DNA from: Paralcaligenes ureilyticus
GTDB lineage: Bacteria; Pseudomonadota; Gammaproteobacteria; Burkholderiales; Burkholderiaceae_B
Reading direction: 5' to 3'
Length of the DNA stretch: 64,000 nt
Assembly: GCF_004346225.1 (NCBI RefSeq)
Contig: NZ_SMAJ01000008.1
Span: 89,269-153,268 of the forward strand
The notes under the pieces were generated by a model. The model did not search any database, was not told where the DNA came from, and saw only the letters and a program-made list of their open reading frames with translations. How positions within the stretch are numbered: position 1 is the first letter of the stretch; each line of letters starts with the position of its first letter. A program made the translations under genes and the position numbers. This document shows, piece by piece, positions 1 to 8,642 of the stretch.

Positions 1-1
1 G

Positions 2-604
2 AACTCGATCAAAGAAGCATTTTGCGAGCGATTGGTGGAACTGGGCCGCACCGCAAAAAAAGGAAATCCGATGTCTCCCGACACGAACATCGGCCCAATC
101 ACTACACCGGCCCAATACCAAAAGGTGCTTGACTATATCGGCATCGCCAAGGGGGAGGGCGCGCGTTGCCTGCTGGGCGGCGGCCCGGCAACTTCCCCTG
201 ATTTGCCCGGCGGGCAGTTTGTGGAACCCACTATCTTCACGGACGTCAAGCCCGATATGCGAATCGCCCGGGAAGAGGTGTTTGGCCCCGTGCTATCGGT
301 CATCGGTTTCGATGACGAGGCAGAGGCCATTCGCCTGGCCAATGACACCATCTACGGCCTGGCTGCGGGTTTATGGACCAAGGACATGGGCCGGGCCATG
401 CGAGTGTCCGCCGCCATCCGGGCCGGAACCGTGTGGGTGAATACATACCGCGCGGTCAGCTACATGATGCCTTTTGGCGGCATGAAGCAGTCGGGCATCG
501 GACGTGAAAGCGGCATCGAATCGATCGAGGGGTTTCTCGAGACAAAAAGCACCTGGATTTCCTATAGCGAGCAGGTTCCGGAAAATCCGTTTGTGCTTCG
601 CTGA
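2..604 (+). CDS. Aldehyde dehydrogenase, C-terminal part (5' end outside window)
   Basis: This is the last 200 residues of an NAD(P)-dependent aldehyde dehydrogenase, which oxidises an aldehyde to its acid in the cytoplasm. The frame is open to the window edge, so the start lies upstream. Visible family features are the NIGPI segment, the EEVFGPVLSV block, the IYGLAAGLWT block and the FGGMKQSGIGRE C-terminal motif that contributes to the tetramer interface. The catalytic Cys and Glu would lie in the missing part. The substrate cannot be read from this fragment. The next gene is convergent, so this is the 3' end of its transcript. Confidence 0.93.
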   Translation, partial: NSIKEAFCERLVELGRTAKKGNPMSPDTNIGPITTPAQYQKVLDYIGIAKGEGARCLLGGGPATSPDLPGGQFVEPTIFTDVKPDMRIAREEVFGPVLSVIGFDDEAEAIRLANDTIYGLAAGLWTKDMGRAMRVSAAIRAGTVWVNTYRAVSYMMPFGGMKQSGIGRESGIESIEGFLETKSTWISYSEQVPENPFVLR

Positions 605-673
605 GATCCGCAGGTGCTTGCGTCAACCGGAGCCGTGCTTCTTCGGCGACGCTCACCTGTAAGGTTGTTTCGA

Positions 674-1345
674 TTACTCGCTCATGGCGTCGGCAGGGAC
701 CTCGGCGCTTCGCTTGGGTCGGCGGACGGCTCTTACCTTTCCGCTGTTGCCGCCTCCGCAGAAGAACTGATCGCCGCCATCGGACTCGAGTCCCGACACG
801 CCGACCCCTGGCGGCATTTCGAGCACCTCCAGGACCTCTCCCGATCGAGGATCGACCCGCCTTAATTCGCTCGCGTCATCCTCCCAGGTGCCGTGCCAGA
901 GGTCCCCGTCAACCCAGGTGACCCCGGTGACGTGGCGGTTGGATTCGATGGTGCGAAGAATCGCCCCCGTTTGCGGGTCGATCTGGCGGATCTTCCGGTC
1001 CCGATGCTGGCCCACCCAGAGCGTCCCTTCGGCCCAGGCTAGCCCGGAGTCGCCGCCTGCACCCGCGGGTGCGGGGATCGAGGCGAGCACGCGGCCGGTC
1101 TTCAGGTCGATCTTCTGGATGCGATCGTCGGCGATCTGAAACAGGTGCTGGCCGTCGAAGGCTGTGCCTGCCTGTGCGGCGACATCGATCGAGCGCAGCG
1201 TTTTCCCGCTTGCCGGATCGAGGGCATTTAGTTTGTCGCCGACGGCGAGCCAGACGTGCTGGCCGTCGTACGTGACGCCGCCCACATTGTTGACGCCCGG
1301 AAAGGGTCCATACTCGCGGATGATTTTGGCTGCTGACTTATTCAT
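674..1345 (-). CDS. Beta-propeller (NHL/PQQ-like) repeat protein
   Basis: A 223-residue protein built from repeating blade-like units of about 40 residues (GQHVWLAVGDKLNALDPASGK, GQHLFQIADDRIQKIDLKTG, EGTLWVGQHRDRKIRQIDPQTG, DGDLWHGTWEDDASELRRVDPRSG). This fits a 5-6 bladed propeller of the NHL/PQQ/SMP-30 sort. No signal peptide is visible, so it is probably cytoplasmic. The C-terminus (about residue 205 on) becomes Arg-rich and unlike a blade. It lies 9 bases downstream of the HTH regulator gene on the same strand and is probably co-transcribed with it. Function is not recognised; ligand sensing or a lyase role is possible. Confidence 0.75.
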   Translation of the reverse strand: MNKSAAKIIREYGPFPGVNNVGGVTYDGQHVWLAVGDKLNALDPASGKTLRSIDVAAQAGTAFDGQHLFQIADDRIQKIDLKTGRVLASIPAPAGAGGDSGLAWAEGTLWVGQHRDRKIRQIDPQTGAILRTIESNRHVTGVTWVDGDLWHGTWEDDASELRRVDPRSGEVLEVLEMPPGVGVSGLESDGGDQFFCGGGNSGKVRAVRRPKRSAEVPADAMSE

Positions 1346-1354
1346 GGTTCCATC

Positions 1355-2575
1355 CTAATCGTTTGGTAGTGGAACAGGGAGTAACAAAGTGGTCGTGAAT
1401 CCCGGAACGGGCGGGGCCACCCAGCAGCGAGCTCGCCCGCGACCGAACGATTGCACCTTGCCGGTTGTTGCAAGCAAGTCGAGTGCCCGCTGTACGGTGC
1501 GCTGGCTGGCTCCAAGCGCAAGGGCCAGGGCCGAGCTGGACCACGACTCGCCGTCGGCGAGAAAGGCGAGCACCGCTGCATGTTTTTCCTCGACCGGCCG
1601 CGTCAGTATGACGACCTCGCGGGCGTGGTGCGGCACCAGCACAAATCCTCGCTGGGTGGCGCTTACATCGGCCAGCGGCAGAAGCGCCTTGCGCAGCCGC
1701 CCGATTTCGACTCGCAGCCTCGCGCGATACGATTCATCGGCGTGCTTTGCCCGGAAGGCCCGTGCGACGAGGGTATCCCTTGACACGTCTGCCGGCCATG
1801 CTTCGCCCAGCACGCGCGCTAGCGCGAACAGCACTGGGCGCCTCGCGAGCGTGACCGCCGTGCGTGGCGCCCGCACGGCGTGGCGGCACGCGTCCACGAC
1901 GAGCGTCTCTGACACCAGTAACGCTTCAACCTCCTCGAGCAGGAGGAGCCGCTCTTCGCCACGCGCAATCAAACGCGCCGCGGGCGTATTCAAGACAAGG
2001 GATGCGCTTTCGACCTCCGCCGTCAGCGCGGGGATGCCTGCGTGGCGTGCGGCGTGCCCGGCCCGGATCAGAGCTGCGCGCGCCGTCTTCGTTTGCAGGC
2101 GCCGCATGGCGATTCCGGCCGCGACCAGCTCATGGGCGGCCCTCGACGCGGGCGGGAGGAGGGCGGGGTCGAGTTTGGCGAGCATACCCTCGGCCTCGTC
2201 GAGGCGCCCGATCAGGAGAAGGCGCCGGGCCTCAAGATACCGCGCATGTGCGGCATTGACCCGGTCGCCATGCTCTTCGAGCGTTGCCCGCGCCGCATCG
2301 AGCGCTTTTGCGGACCAGCCCAGGTCGCGCGAGGCGAGGGCGATCTCGGCCTGGGCGACGACGCACCTTGCGCGGGCCATCGCCTCTTTCGGGCCGAAGG
2401 CGCGCGCCGCTCTGCGCACGAGAGCCTTCGCCCGGACGAAATCGCCCAGCTGCGCCATCGCGATGCCTCGCAGCGCAAGCGCGGGCGCGTCGTCGCGCAG
2501 GGCGACCCGGTTCAATGCGCCCAGGGGGTCACCCGCCGCGAGCGCGCGGGCCGCGGCCGTGATCAGCAAGTCCAT
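1355..2575 (-). CDS. TPR-like transcriptional regulator with two winged-helix regions
   Basis: A 406-residue protein. The first ~200 residues are Ala/Leu/Arg-rich alpha-helical hairpins resembling TPR repeats. Residues ~225-310 resemble an OmpR/BTAD-type winged helix (SRDTLVARAFRAKHADESYRARLRVEIGRLRKAL). Residues ~335-385 contain a second helix-turn-helix (LALALGASQRTVQRALDLLATTGKV). No signal peptide or membrane segment is seen. It is divergent from the DUF899/DUF2182 genes across a 125-bp spacer and upstream of the propeller gene, so it probably controls one or both (inference). The ligand is unknown. Confidence 0.75.
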   Translation of the reverse strand: MDLLITAAARALAAGDPLGALNRVALRDDAPALALRGIAMAQLGDFVRAKALVRRAARAFGPKEAMARARCVVAQAEIALASRDLGWSAKALDAARATLEEHGDRVNAAHARYLEARRLLLIGRLDEAEGMLAKLDPALLPPASRAAHELVAAGIAMRRLQTKTARAALIRAGHAARHAGIPALTAEVESASLVLNTPAARLIARGEERLLLLEEVEALLVSETLVVDACRHAVRAPRTAVTLARRPVLFALARVLGEAWPADVSRDTLVARAFRAKHADESYRARLRVEIGRLRKALLPLADVSATQRGFVLVPHHAREVVILTRPVEEKHAAVLAFLADGESWSSSALALALGASQRTVQRALDLLATTGKVQSFGRGRARCWVAPPVPGFTTTLLLPVPLPND

Positions 2576-2700
2576 TTGAATCCCGCCACACTTGTCACTC
2601 CCACCTTCCGATGCCCGATATTAATCTATCACACAAGCACCCACCACTACGCCGTATCGGCCATGGGGCAAACGGCGTAGAACACTCGAAGGAGAGAAAA

Positions 2701-3471
2701 ATGATGACGACCACACACATGACCGGAACACGCCAAGAGTGGCTGGCCTCGCGGCTCGAGTTGCTCAAGGCCGAGAAGGAACTGACGCGGCGCAGCGACG
2801 AGCTGGCGCGGCAGCGCCAGGCGCTGCCGTGGGTCCGGGTCGACAAGATGTACCGGTTCGACACCGATGAAGGGAGCGCCTCGCTGGCCGATCTTTTCAG
2901 AGGGCGTTCGCAACTTCTTGTCTACCATTTCATGTTCGGACCCGATTACAAGGCGGGGTGTCCGTCCTGCTCGGCGATCGCGGACGGGTTCGACGGCTTT
3001 GCCGTTCATCTGGCGAATCACGACGTGACGCTTTCGGCGGTGTCGCGTGCGCCTCTGGCGAAGCTGCAGGCGTACAAGCGGCGGATGGGGTGGACGTTTC
3101 CCTGGGCGTCTTCGGCCGGCGGCGAATTCAACTTCGACTTCAACGTTTCGTTCACTGAAGAGCAACAACGCGAAGGAGCCATTGAATACAACTACGAGCG
3201 CGGCGGCCACGCCATGGACGCTGTACAGGTTCCGGAAATCGTTGTCCAGATCGCGGCCGGATGCGGAACCGACCCGGCCACGTTCTCGCGCGACAGGCCG
3301 GGCTTGAGCGCGTTCGTGCTCGAAGACGGCGTCGTCTACCACACCTATTCCACTTATGCACGCGGGCTGGACGGCCTTTGGGGCATGTACCAGTGGCTCG
3401 ACCGCGCCCCCAAGGGGCGCAACGAGACAGGCATCTGGTGGAGCCGCCACGACGAATACGCCAAGGGCTGA
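2701..3471 (+). CDS. DUF899 family thioredoxin-fold protein
   Basis: A 256-residue protein. The start is ATG at 2701, chosen because a GAAGGAGAG ribosome-binding site lies just upstream; the frame is open further 5' but without a better site. Family features are the LPWVRVDKMYRFDT opening, the LLVYHFMFGP segment, the CPSCSAIADGF motif in the position of a thioredoxin CxxC, and the C-terminal WGMYQWLDRAPKGRNE block. Members are annotated as thioredoxin-like with unknown substrate. The CPSC pair suggests redox chemistry (inference). It is followed after 6 bases by the DUF2182 membrane gene, so the two are probably one operon. Confidence 0.85.
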   Translation: MMTTTHMTGTRQEWLASRLELLKAEKELTRRSDELARQRQALPWVRVDKMYRFDTDEGSASLADLFRGRSQLLVYHFMFGPDYKAGCPSCSAIADGFDGFAVHLANHDVTLSAVSRAPLAKLQAYKRRMGWTFPWASSAGGEFNFDFNVSFTEEQQREGAIEYNYERGGHAMDAVQVPEIVVQIAAGCGTDPATFSRDRPGLSAFVLEDGVVYHTYSTYARGLDGLWGMYQWLDRAPKGRNETGIWWSRHDEYAKG

Positions 3472-3477
3472 CGGGTC

Positions 3478-4137
3478 ATGGATACCGCCGCGATGTCGAT
3501 GATGTGGATGCGGATGCCCGGGCAGACGTGGCCCGGCGCCGCGGCGTCGTTCCTGGGCCTGTGGGTCGTGATGATGGCAGCGATGATGCTGCCATCCCTC
3601 GCGCCCATGCTTTGGCGCTACCGCCAGGCCGTGGGCGGAACAGGCCTGGCGCGTCTGGCCTGGCTGATGGCGCTGGTGGGCGCGGGGTATTTCCTCGTGT
3701 GGGCCGCATTCGGATTGGTCGCCTTTGTGCTGGGCGTTGCTCTGGCAGGGGCCCAGAGGCGGTTGCCGGCGTTGGCGCACGCTGTTCCGATTGCGGCCGG
3801 TGTGGTCGTTTTGTTTGCCGGCGCGCTCCAGTTCACCGCGTGGAAGGCGCAACACCTTGCCTGCTGCCGAGAAGCGCCTGGGCGGGGCCATGCGTTGCCG
3901 GCGGACGCCGGCACGGCCTGGAGACACGGCCTGCGCCTTGGCCTGCACTGCGGCTACTGTTGCGCCGGCCTGATGGCGATCCTTCTTGTCATAGGCCTGA
4001 TGGACCTGCGCGCGATGGTGGTCGTGACGGCGGCCATCACCGCCGAACGTCTCGCCCCGGCAGGCGAGCGCGTCGCACGGGTTATCGGGGTTGTAGCCGC
4101 CGAGGCGGGGTTGTGGCTGATCGTCAACGCTTTGTAG
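3478..4137 (+). CDS. DUF2182 integral membrane protein
   Basis: A 219-residue polytopic membrane protein with about six hydrophobic segments. The family-typical opening WVVMMAAMMLPSLAPMLWRYR lies near residues 29-50. A Cys-containing segment (CGYCCAGLMAILLVIGLMDLRAM, ~residues 160-182) could bind metal or take part in redox chemistry. Function is not established for the family. It directly follows the DUF899 gene. The TAG stop codon is part of a REP-like GTAG head (4134-4149), so the last codons sit at the edge of a repeat and the natural C-terminus may have been altered. Confidence 0.85.
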   Translation: MDTAAMSMMWMRMPGQTWPGAAASFLGLWVVMMAAMMLPSLAPMLWRYRQAVGGTGLARLAWLMALVGAGYFLVWAAFGLVAFVLGVALAGAQRRLPALAHAVPIAAGVVVLFAGALQFTAWKAQHLACCREAPGRGHALPADAGTAWRHGLRLGLHCGYCCAGLMAILLVIGLMDLRAMVVVTAAITAERLAPAGERVARVIGVVAAEAGLWLIVNAL

Positions 4138-4261
4138 CGGCACCCCTTCGTTTTGTGGCGGTACTCTTTTCGTTTTGTAGCGGCACCCCTTGTGGGTGCC
4201 ATCTACGCAATAACCTGTACCCTGTTTATTGAAAAATGGCAGCCACAAGGGCTGCCGCTAC
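4134..4261. repeat. REP cluster 1 (tandem heads plus REP pair)
   Basis: Intergenic, between the DUF2182 and MFS genes. Two partial heads (4134-4149 and about 4155-4176) precede a complete REP on + at 4177-4201 (C-type stem GGCACCC/GGGTGCC with CTTGT loop) and an inverted REP at 4237-4261 (G-type stem GGCAGCC/GGCTGCC). In this pair the GTAG heads point outward, unlike the other pairs in the window. The first head overlaps the stop codon of the upstream gene. Confidence 0.85.
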
Positions 4262-4474
4262 ATGATTCACGGCTACGTCCTTGCCCCGGCGCTCGCAGGC
4301 CACACGAGGGGGCTTCCGTACGGGATCGGTTACGATGAAGGCCGTATCGATCACCTGCCCAGATCCGGAGCCCCCTGAACGTGCAATCCCCTTTCCCTCC
4401 GCTCGCGCATCAACCCCAGTATGTCCTGGTCGCCGAGCCCCTGAAGTGCCCGCCCGGGCAGCGTTGGGTGAAGG

Positions 4475-5680
4475 ATGCGTAGTTTGCTGTTTCCACTGGC
4501 CGTGACGCTCGCGGTCCAGGTTCTCGTGTCGATGGCGGTGGTGACGGTGCCTGTGCTTGCACCGGCCGTGGCGGCTGAGACCGGCGCTTCAGCCAGCCAT
4601 GTGGGTATCTTCATTGCCATGGTGTATGGCGCCAGTATGGCTGCGAGCCTCGTGTCCGGCCCGCTGGTGCAGCGTTTCGGGGCCATCCGCCTAAGCCAGG
4701 CCTGCCTGGTGGCCTGCGCGGTCGGGCTGGCCTGTGTGGCTACGGGGGTGCCCGCCCTGTTTGTCGTTGGTGCCCTGTTTCTTGGCATGGGCTACGGCCC
4801 GGTCACCCCGGCCAGTTCGCATATCCTCGCCAAGAGTACGCCGCCGGAGAAGATGTCGTTTATTTTTTCGCTCAAGCAGACCGGCGTTCCGATCGGCGGT
4901 GCGCTGGCCGGTGCGCTGGTGCCGGCGCTTGTGCTGTGGGGCGGCTGGCGCGTAGCCGCGCTCGCGGTCGCCGGGGCTTGTTTGGCCACCTTCATCTCCG
5001 CCCAACCCATGCGAGAGGCGCTTGACGCCGACCGTATTCCTGATCGGCCGCTGGTGTTTTCCAGCCTCGCGGGGCCGCTGCGCTACACGCTGGGCGACCC
5101 GGTGCTGCGGCGCCTGGCCTTCTGCTCGTTCTTCTTCGCGGCGCTGCAACTGTGCCTCATCACCTTCCTCGTGACGTACCTCACACTGAACGTCGGCATC
5201 TCGCTGGTCGCGGCAGGACTCATGCTCGCTGCCGCGCAAGCCGGCGGCGTGATCGGGCGCATCGGGTGGGGGATGATCGCGGATCGCTGGGGCCGGCCCA
5301 TGTATGTGCTGGGCCTCCTGGCCATTGCCATGGGGGCGGCTGCGGTTGCGACAGGGCGTTTCACGCCGCAGTGGTCGGTTGTTTCCGTTGCCCTCGTGTG
5401 CGCGGCCTTCGGCGCCACTGCAATCGGTTGGAACGGCGTCTACCTTGCGCAGGTGGCACGCCTTGCCCCTCCTGGAAAGGCCGGTGACGCCACCGGCGGA
5501 GCCCTGGTATTTACCTACGGCGGCGTCCTCTTCGGCCCGCCGGCGTTCACGTTTCTCATCGAAGGGGGCGTGAGCTATGCGTGGGCGTTCGTAGTGCTCG
5601 CCGCGCCGGCAGTTGCCTGCGGGCTGTGGCTGTTCGGTCGCAAAACCTCTGCAGTGCGGGCCTTGGACAACACGCGATAA
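4475..5680 (+). CDS. MFS transporter (cyanate/NarK-like two-halved carrier)
   Basis: A 401-residue major facilitator superfamily protein with about 12 hydrophobic segments in two halves. MFS loop signatures include GPLVQRFGAIR between TM2 and TM3 and GMIADRWGRPM in the second half. GMGYGPVTPASSHIL and LKQTGVPIGGALAG resemble anion/sugar-acid type carriers. It lies in the inner membrane. The ATG at 4475 follows a GAAGG sequence. It stands alone between a REP cluster and msrA, so the substrate cannot be inferred from context. Confidence 0.88.
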   Translation: MRSLLFPLAVTLAVQVLVSMAVVTVPVLAPAVAAETGASASHVGIFIAMVYGASMAASLVSGPLVQRFGAIRLSQACLVACAVGLACVATGVPALFVVGALFLGMGYGPVTPASSHILAKSTPPEKMSFIFSLKQTGVPIGGALAGALVPALVLWGGWRVAALAVAGACLATFISAQPMREALDADRIPDRPLVFSSLAGPLRYTLGDPVLRRLAFCSFFFAALQLCLITFLVTYLTLNVGISLVAAGLMLAAAQAGGVIGRIGWGMIADRWGRPMYVLGLLAIAMGAAAVATGRFTPQWSVVSVALVCAAFGATAIGWNGVYLAQVARLAPPGKAGDATGGALVFTYGGVLFGPPAFTFLIEGGVSYAWAFVVLAAPAVACGLWLFGRKTSAVRALDNTR

Positions 5681-5862
5681 AAGAGGATGTGGTTCCGATG
5701 CGCCACCAGCTCGCGCACGAAGACGGGCAAGCCTGGCCGGTCGCCAGCAGAAAGAGTCGAGCTTTTTGCCGATAGGGCGAATGAGGACTAGACTTAAAAT
5801 CTGACAAAAGGCATTACAGTGCTGTGGCGATCTTTCCTCTCGCCCAAACAGGAGAAATGAGT

Positions 5863-6378
5863 ATGACTATAACGACTGAACGCGCCATCCTTGCCGGCGG
5901 CTGCTTCTGGGGCATGCAGGATTTGCTGCGCCGCTATCCGGGCGTAGTTTCCACGCAGGTCGGCTATACGGGCGGCGACGTAGCCAATGCAACTTACCGG
6001 AACCACGGAACCCATGCCGAAGCGATAGAGATTGTCTTTGATCCTCAGGCAATCAGTTACCGGCGGTTACTGGAGTTCTTCTTTCAGATCCACGACCCGA
6101 CCACGCAGAACCGCCAGGGGAACGATATGGGCACCAGCTATCGTTCGGCCATCTTCTATGCGAACGACGAGCAGAAGCGAATCGCGGAAGACACCATTGC
6201 CGACGTCAATGCATCAGGGCTTTGGCCGGGCAAAGTGGTGACCGAAGTGGCTCCGGCCGGGGCTTTCTGGACTGCGGAACCGGAGCATCAGGATTACCTG
6301 GAACGCATTCCGAACGGCTACACCTGCCATTTCATCCGGACCGGCTGGAGGCTGCCGAGCCGGGAGAAAGCGGCCTGA
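5863..6378 (+). CDS. msrA: Peptide methionine sulfoxide reductase MsrA
   Basis: Reduces methionine-S-sulfoxide in proteins and free Met(SO) to methionine, with thioredoxin as reductant, in the cytoplasm. The active-site motif GGCFWG (nucleophilic Cys14) is at the N-terminus, followed by [17 protein letters not shown] and [27 protein letters not shown], all diagnostic of MsrA. Length is 171 residues. Two ATGs lie close together at 5857 and 5863. The AGGAG site at 5850-5854 is only 2 bases from the first and 8 from the second, so 5863 is chosen. One further Cys (in GYTCHF) near the C-terminus may be the resolving Cys. Confidence 0.95.
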   Translation: MTITTERAILAGGCFWGMQDLLRRYPGVVSTQVGYTGGDVANATYRNHGTHAEAIEIVFDPQAISYRRLLEFFFQIHDPTTQNRQGNDMGTSYRSAIFYANDEQKRIAEDTIADVNASGLWPGKVVTEVAPAGAFWTAEPEHQDYLERIPNGYTCHFIRTGWRLPSREKAA

Positions 6379-6422
6379 AGAGCTTGCTTCCAACGATAGG
6401 CCCGCAAAACGATGAGGATTTC

Positions 6423-7250
6423 ATGATCTACACTACCGCCCAGAAACGCACCATCTTTCGTGCTCTCCACGAGCAAGGTTGTTTCGCGCTGCCCAATCCC
6501 TGGGATGCCGGCAGTGCACGTTACCTTCAGGGGCTGGGCTTCAAAGCGCTAGCCACGACGAGCTCGGGCTTCGCCTGGTCGCGTGGCCATCCGGATGGAG
6601 CGCTTTCGCGAGAGATCGTTCTTGCCCATTTGCGCGACATCGTTGCGGCCACTGACCTGCCCGTGAATGCAGACTTCGAAAGCGGGTTTGGTTCCGATGA
6701 GCAAGGCGTTGCGGAAAGCGTGCGGCTGGCCGTCGAGACCGGCGTGGCGGGGCTGTCAATCGAGGACTCTACGGGCGACTCGGCGAATCCGCTTTATGAC
6801 ATTGACACCGCCGTTGCCAGGATACGCGCTGCACGCAGCGCCATCGACGCGGCAGGCGGGGATACTCTTTTGGTGGGCCGGGCCGAGAATTTTTTCGTGG
6901 GGCGGCCAGACCTCGACGATGCGATCGCCAGGCTCAAGGCCTATGCGGAAGCCGGCGCCGACTGCCTGTATGCGCCGGGCATTCGCACGCGTGAACAGAT
7001 TGCAGCCGTGGTCGCGGCCGTTGCGCCAAAGCCGGTCAATCTGCTCGTCGGATCGGCCAGCGAACTCACCCTGAAGGACATTGCCGAGCTTGGTGTGAGA
7101 CGCGTCAGCGTTGGCGGCGGGCTTGCGCGTTCGGCCTGGGGCGGATTCATGCGCGCCGCCCGTACCCTCGCCGAACAAGGCCGCTTCGATGGGTTTGCGG
7201 ATGCCGCGTCGGGTGCAGACCTCAATGCGCTCTTTCGCTTGCCCGAGTAG
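6423..7250 (+). CDS. Isocitrate lyase/PEP mutase superfamily enzyme
   Basis: A 275-residue TIM-barrel enzyme of the ICL/PEPM superfamily. Visible features are LPNPWDAGSARYLQGLGFKALATTSSGFAW, the NADFESGFG metal-binding segment, VAGLSIEDSTG, LLVGRAENFF, ADCLYAPGIR and NLLVGSASEL. The DFESGFG and IEDS segments differ from both isocitrate lyase (KKCGH) and the PEP mutase EDKxFPK motif, so this is the carboxyvinyl-carboxyphosphonate/oxaloacetate-decarboxylase-like branch. The ATG at 6423 is taken because homology begins there. The frame is open upstream over the end of msrA. Its natural substrate is unknown. Confidence 0.85.
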   Translation: MIYTTAQKRTIFRALHEQGCFALPNPWDAGSARYLQGLGFKALATTSSGFAWSRGHPDGALSREIVLAHLRDIVAATDLPVNADFESGFGSDEQGVAESVRLAVETGVAGLSIEDSTGDSANPLYDIDTAVARIRAARSAIDAAGGDTLLVGRAENFFVGRPDLDDAIARLKAYAEAGADCLYAPGIRTREQIAAVVAAVAPKPVNLLVGSASELTLKDIAELGVRRVSVGGGLARSAWGGFMRAARTLAEQGRFDGFADAASGADLNALFRLPE

Positions 7251-7286
7251 ACGGCATGCTACGGCCCTCTTATTCTCGGACGAGCA

Positions 7287-8144
7287 ATGACTGATCCCAA
7301 GATCGACTATATTCGCGTGTTTCCTGCGGACGAGCTTGGGGGTAACCCCGCTGCTATCGTCCTGGAGGCCGACGGCCTTTCGCTTCTTGAAATGCAAGGC
7401 ATTGCCGCCGACTATGGCCACGAAAGCGGGTTTGTCGTCCACCCGTCCACTCCGGGCACGGATTTTCGCTTCCGGTTTTTCGTACCGAACCACGAGATGG
7501 AAATGTGTGGGCACGCCACGTTGGGTGCGCTGTGGCTTCTGAGGCGGGCAGGGCGGTGGCGCACCGACTTTGCCAAGGTCGAGACGTTAAGCGGCGTAGT
7601 CATTGGCGAGTTTCAGGCCAAGACCGGGTTGATTCGGATTAGCCAGCCGGCCGGCCGTGTCGTCCCGATCGCGCATGGCGGTGTGATTGACCAGATACTC
7701 GAGACGCTTGGCTTGAGTGCCGACGAGTTGATGCCCGTCGGGATAGTCAATGCAACGACCAGCCGGACAAAAACGCTGATTCCGCTTCGGTCAGTCGAGC
7801 GTCTTAATAAGCTAACACCCAAACTGTCTCAGATAAAAGCTGTCTGTGACGCACTTGGCTCGACCGGGCTCTACCCATTCGCCGCGGGGAGCACTGAAAA
7901 AAATGCGTTCCAGGCACGGCAGTTCCCACGCTCATCGGGCTATCCGGAGGATGCGGCAACCGGCATCGCTGCCGCGGCCCTTCTCTACGGAGCGTTGCGT
8001 TATGGTCTCGTCACGTTGTCAAACGATGTGGTGAAGATCAGGCAAGGCGTTGCGATGGGGCGGGCGTCGGAGATTTTCGTGCAGTTTCAAGCCCCGGGCG
8101 ATGCGAGCAAGGGGTGTTGGGTTAGCGGTGCCGTCGACTGTTAA
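7287..8144 (+). CDS. PhzF family isomerase-like protein
   Basis: A 285-residue PhzF/DapF-fold protein. Family landmarks are RVFPADELGGNPAAIVLEADGLS at the N-terminus, the GHESGFVV segment containing the probable catalytic Glu, the PNHEMEMCGHATLGALWLL core, and SGYPEDAATGIAAAALLYGAL in the second half. PhzF itself isomerises trans-2,3-dihydro-3-hydroxyanthranilate in phenazine synthesis. No phenazine genes are nearby, so only the fold is claimed. It follows the ICL-family gene by 36 bases, probably in the same transcript, and is the last gene before the AT-richer island. Confidence 0.87.
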   Translation: MTDPKIDYIRVFPADELGGNPAAIVLEADGLSLLEMQGIAADYGHESGFVVHPSTPGTDFRFRFFVPNHEMEMCGHATLGALWLLRRAGRWRTDFAKVETLSGVVIGEFQAKTGLIRISQPAGRVVPIAHGGVIDQILETLGLSADELMPVGIVNATTSRTKTLIPLRSVERLNKLTPKLSQIKAVCDALGSTGLYPFAAGSTEKNAFQARQFPRSSGYPEDAATGIAAAALLYGALRYGLVTLSNDVVKIRQGVAMGRASEIFVQFQAPGDASKGCWVSGAVDC

Positions 8145-8642
8145 GTGAAGCTTATGGATGCAAGATGCGCTACAGTTGAATGCGATCTTGTGCTGATGCC
8201 GGATAGGAAGGCTCATCTTCGGGAATTTGTGGAAGTCAGAATGAGTAATCTCATGTCATATCCGTAATGTGTTGAGGGAGGAGAGCTGGGGCGGGGCTCA
8301 GTAGTTGCAAAAAATTCAACAACTGCGTCCGATGGCAAAACTTACCAAGACGATTATTTCAACCTTGGTGATCCGGCTGATTGAGCACTTTATCCTGCTG
8401 GGGAAGCCTGGCGGGGATAAGGGTAAGGATCGATAGCAATCCACGTGCTGGATAGGCCAATCAAGTCCTGATGTCGCCGGCAATTAGTGGGTCAAATTCG
8501 ATTGCTGCTGACACTGATCATGGCATGTGCTGTTAGATGCGTTAGAGTGTTGCTTGTAACCGCAGCTCTCGGCCAAAGGCGGTCACCGGCTAGCGGAAGT
8601 CGCTGTATTCTCAATGCGAACAGTGTTAATAGGAATGATGCG
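8145..8642. other. AT-richer spacer at left edge of accessory island
   Basis: About 500 bases with no recognised gene of normal size. It holds a candidate 34-codon reading frame (8332-8436, listed separately), a small inverted repeat (AGTTG/CAACT around 8311-8332) and a GTTAGAT heptamer near 8533 that matches the integron core consensus GTTRRRY. The heptamer could easily be chance. The protease frame is open from a GTG at 8487 through this stretch, but the first ~50 residues look non-coding. Confidence 0.5.
8332..8436 (+). CDS. Candidate small hydrophobic/basic peptide (34 aa)
   Basis: ATG at 8332 to TAG at 8434-8436 encodes a 34-residue peptide. It begins MAKLTKTIISTLVIRLIEHF, an amphipathic or hydrophobic helix of about 20 residues, and ends in a Gly/Lys/Asp-rich polar tail (GKPGGDKGKDR). 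The composition resembles small membrane-active peptides or type I toxins, but I do not recognise a family. There is no convincing ribosome-binding site in front; the nearest purine-rich run (GAGGGAGGAGAG) is about 50 bases upstream. It could be a chance frame. Confidence 0.28.
   Translation: MAKLTKTIISTLVIRLIEHFILLGKPGGDKGKDR

Noticed and set aside
2647..4248. 533-codon frame on the minus strand across the DUF899 and DUF2182 genes
   Set aside because: It is antisense to two recognised genes, has low-complexity Arg/Pro/His composition typical of a GC-rich shadow frame and matches no family.
8531..8537. GTTAGAT core-like heptamer upstream of the protease as an integron site
   Set aside because: Matches the GTTRRRY consensus but has no palindromic arms; such heptamers occur by chance about once per kilobase.
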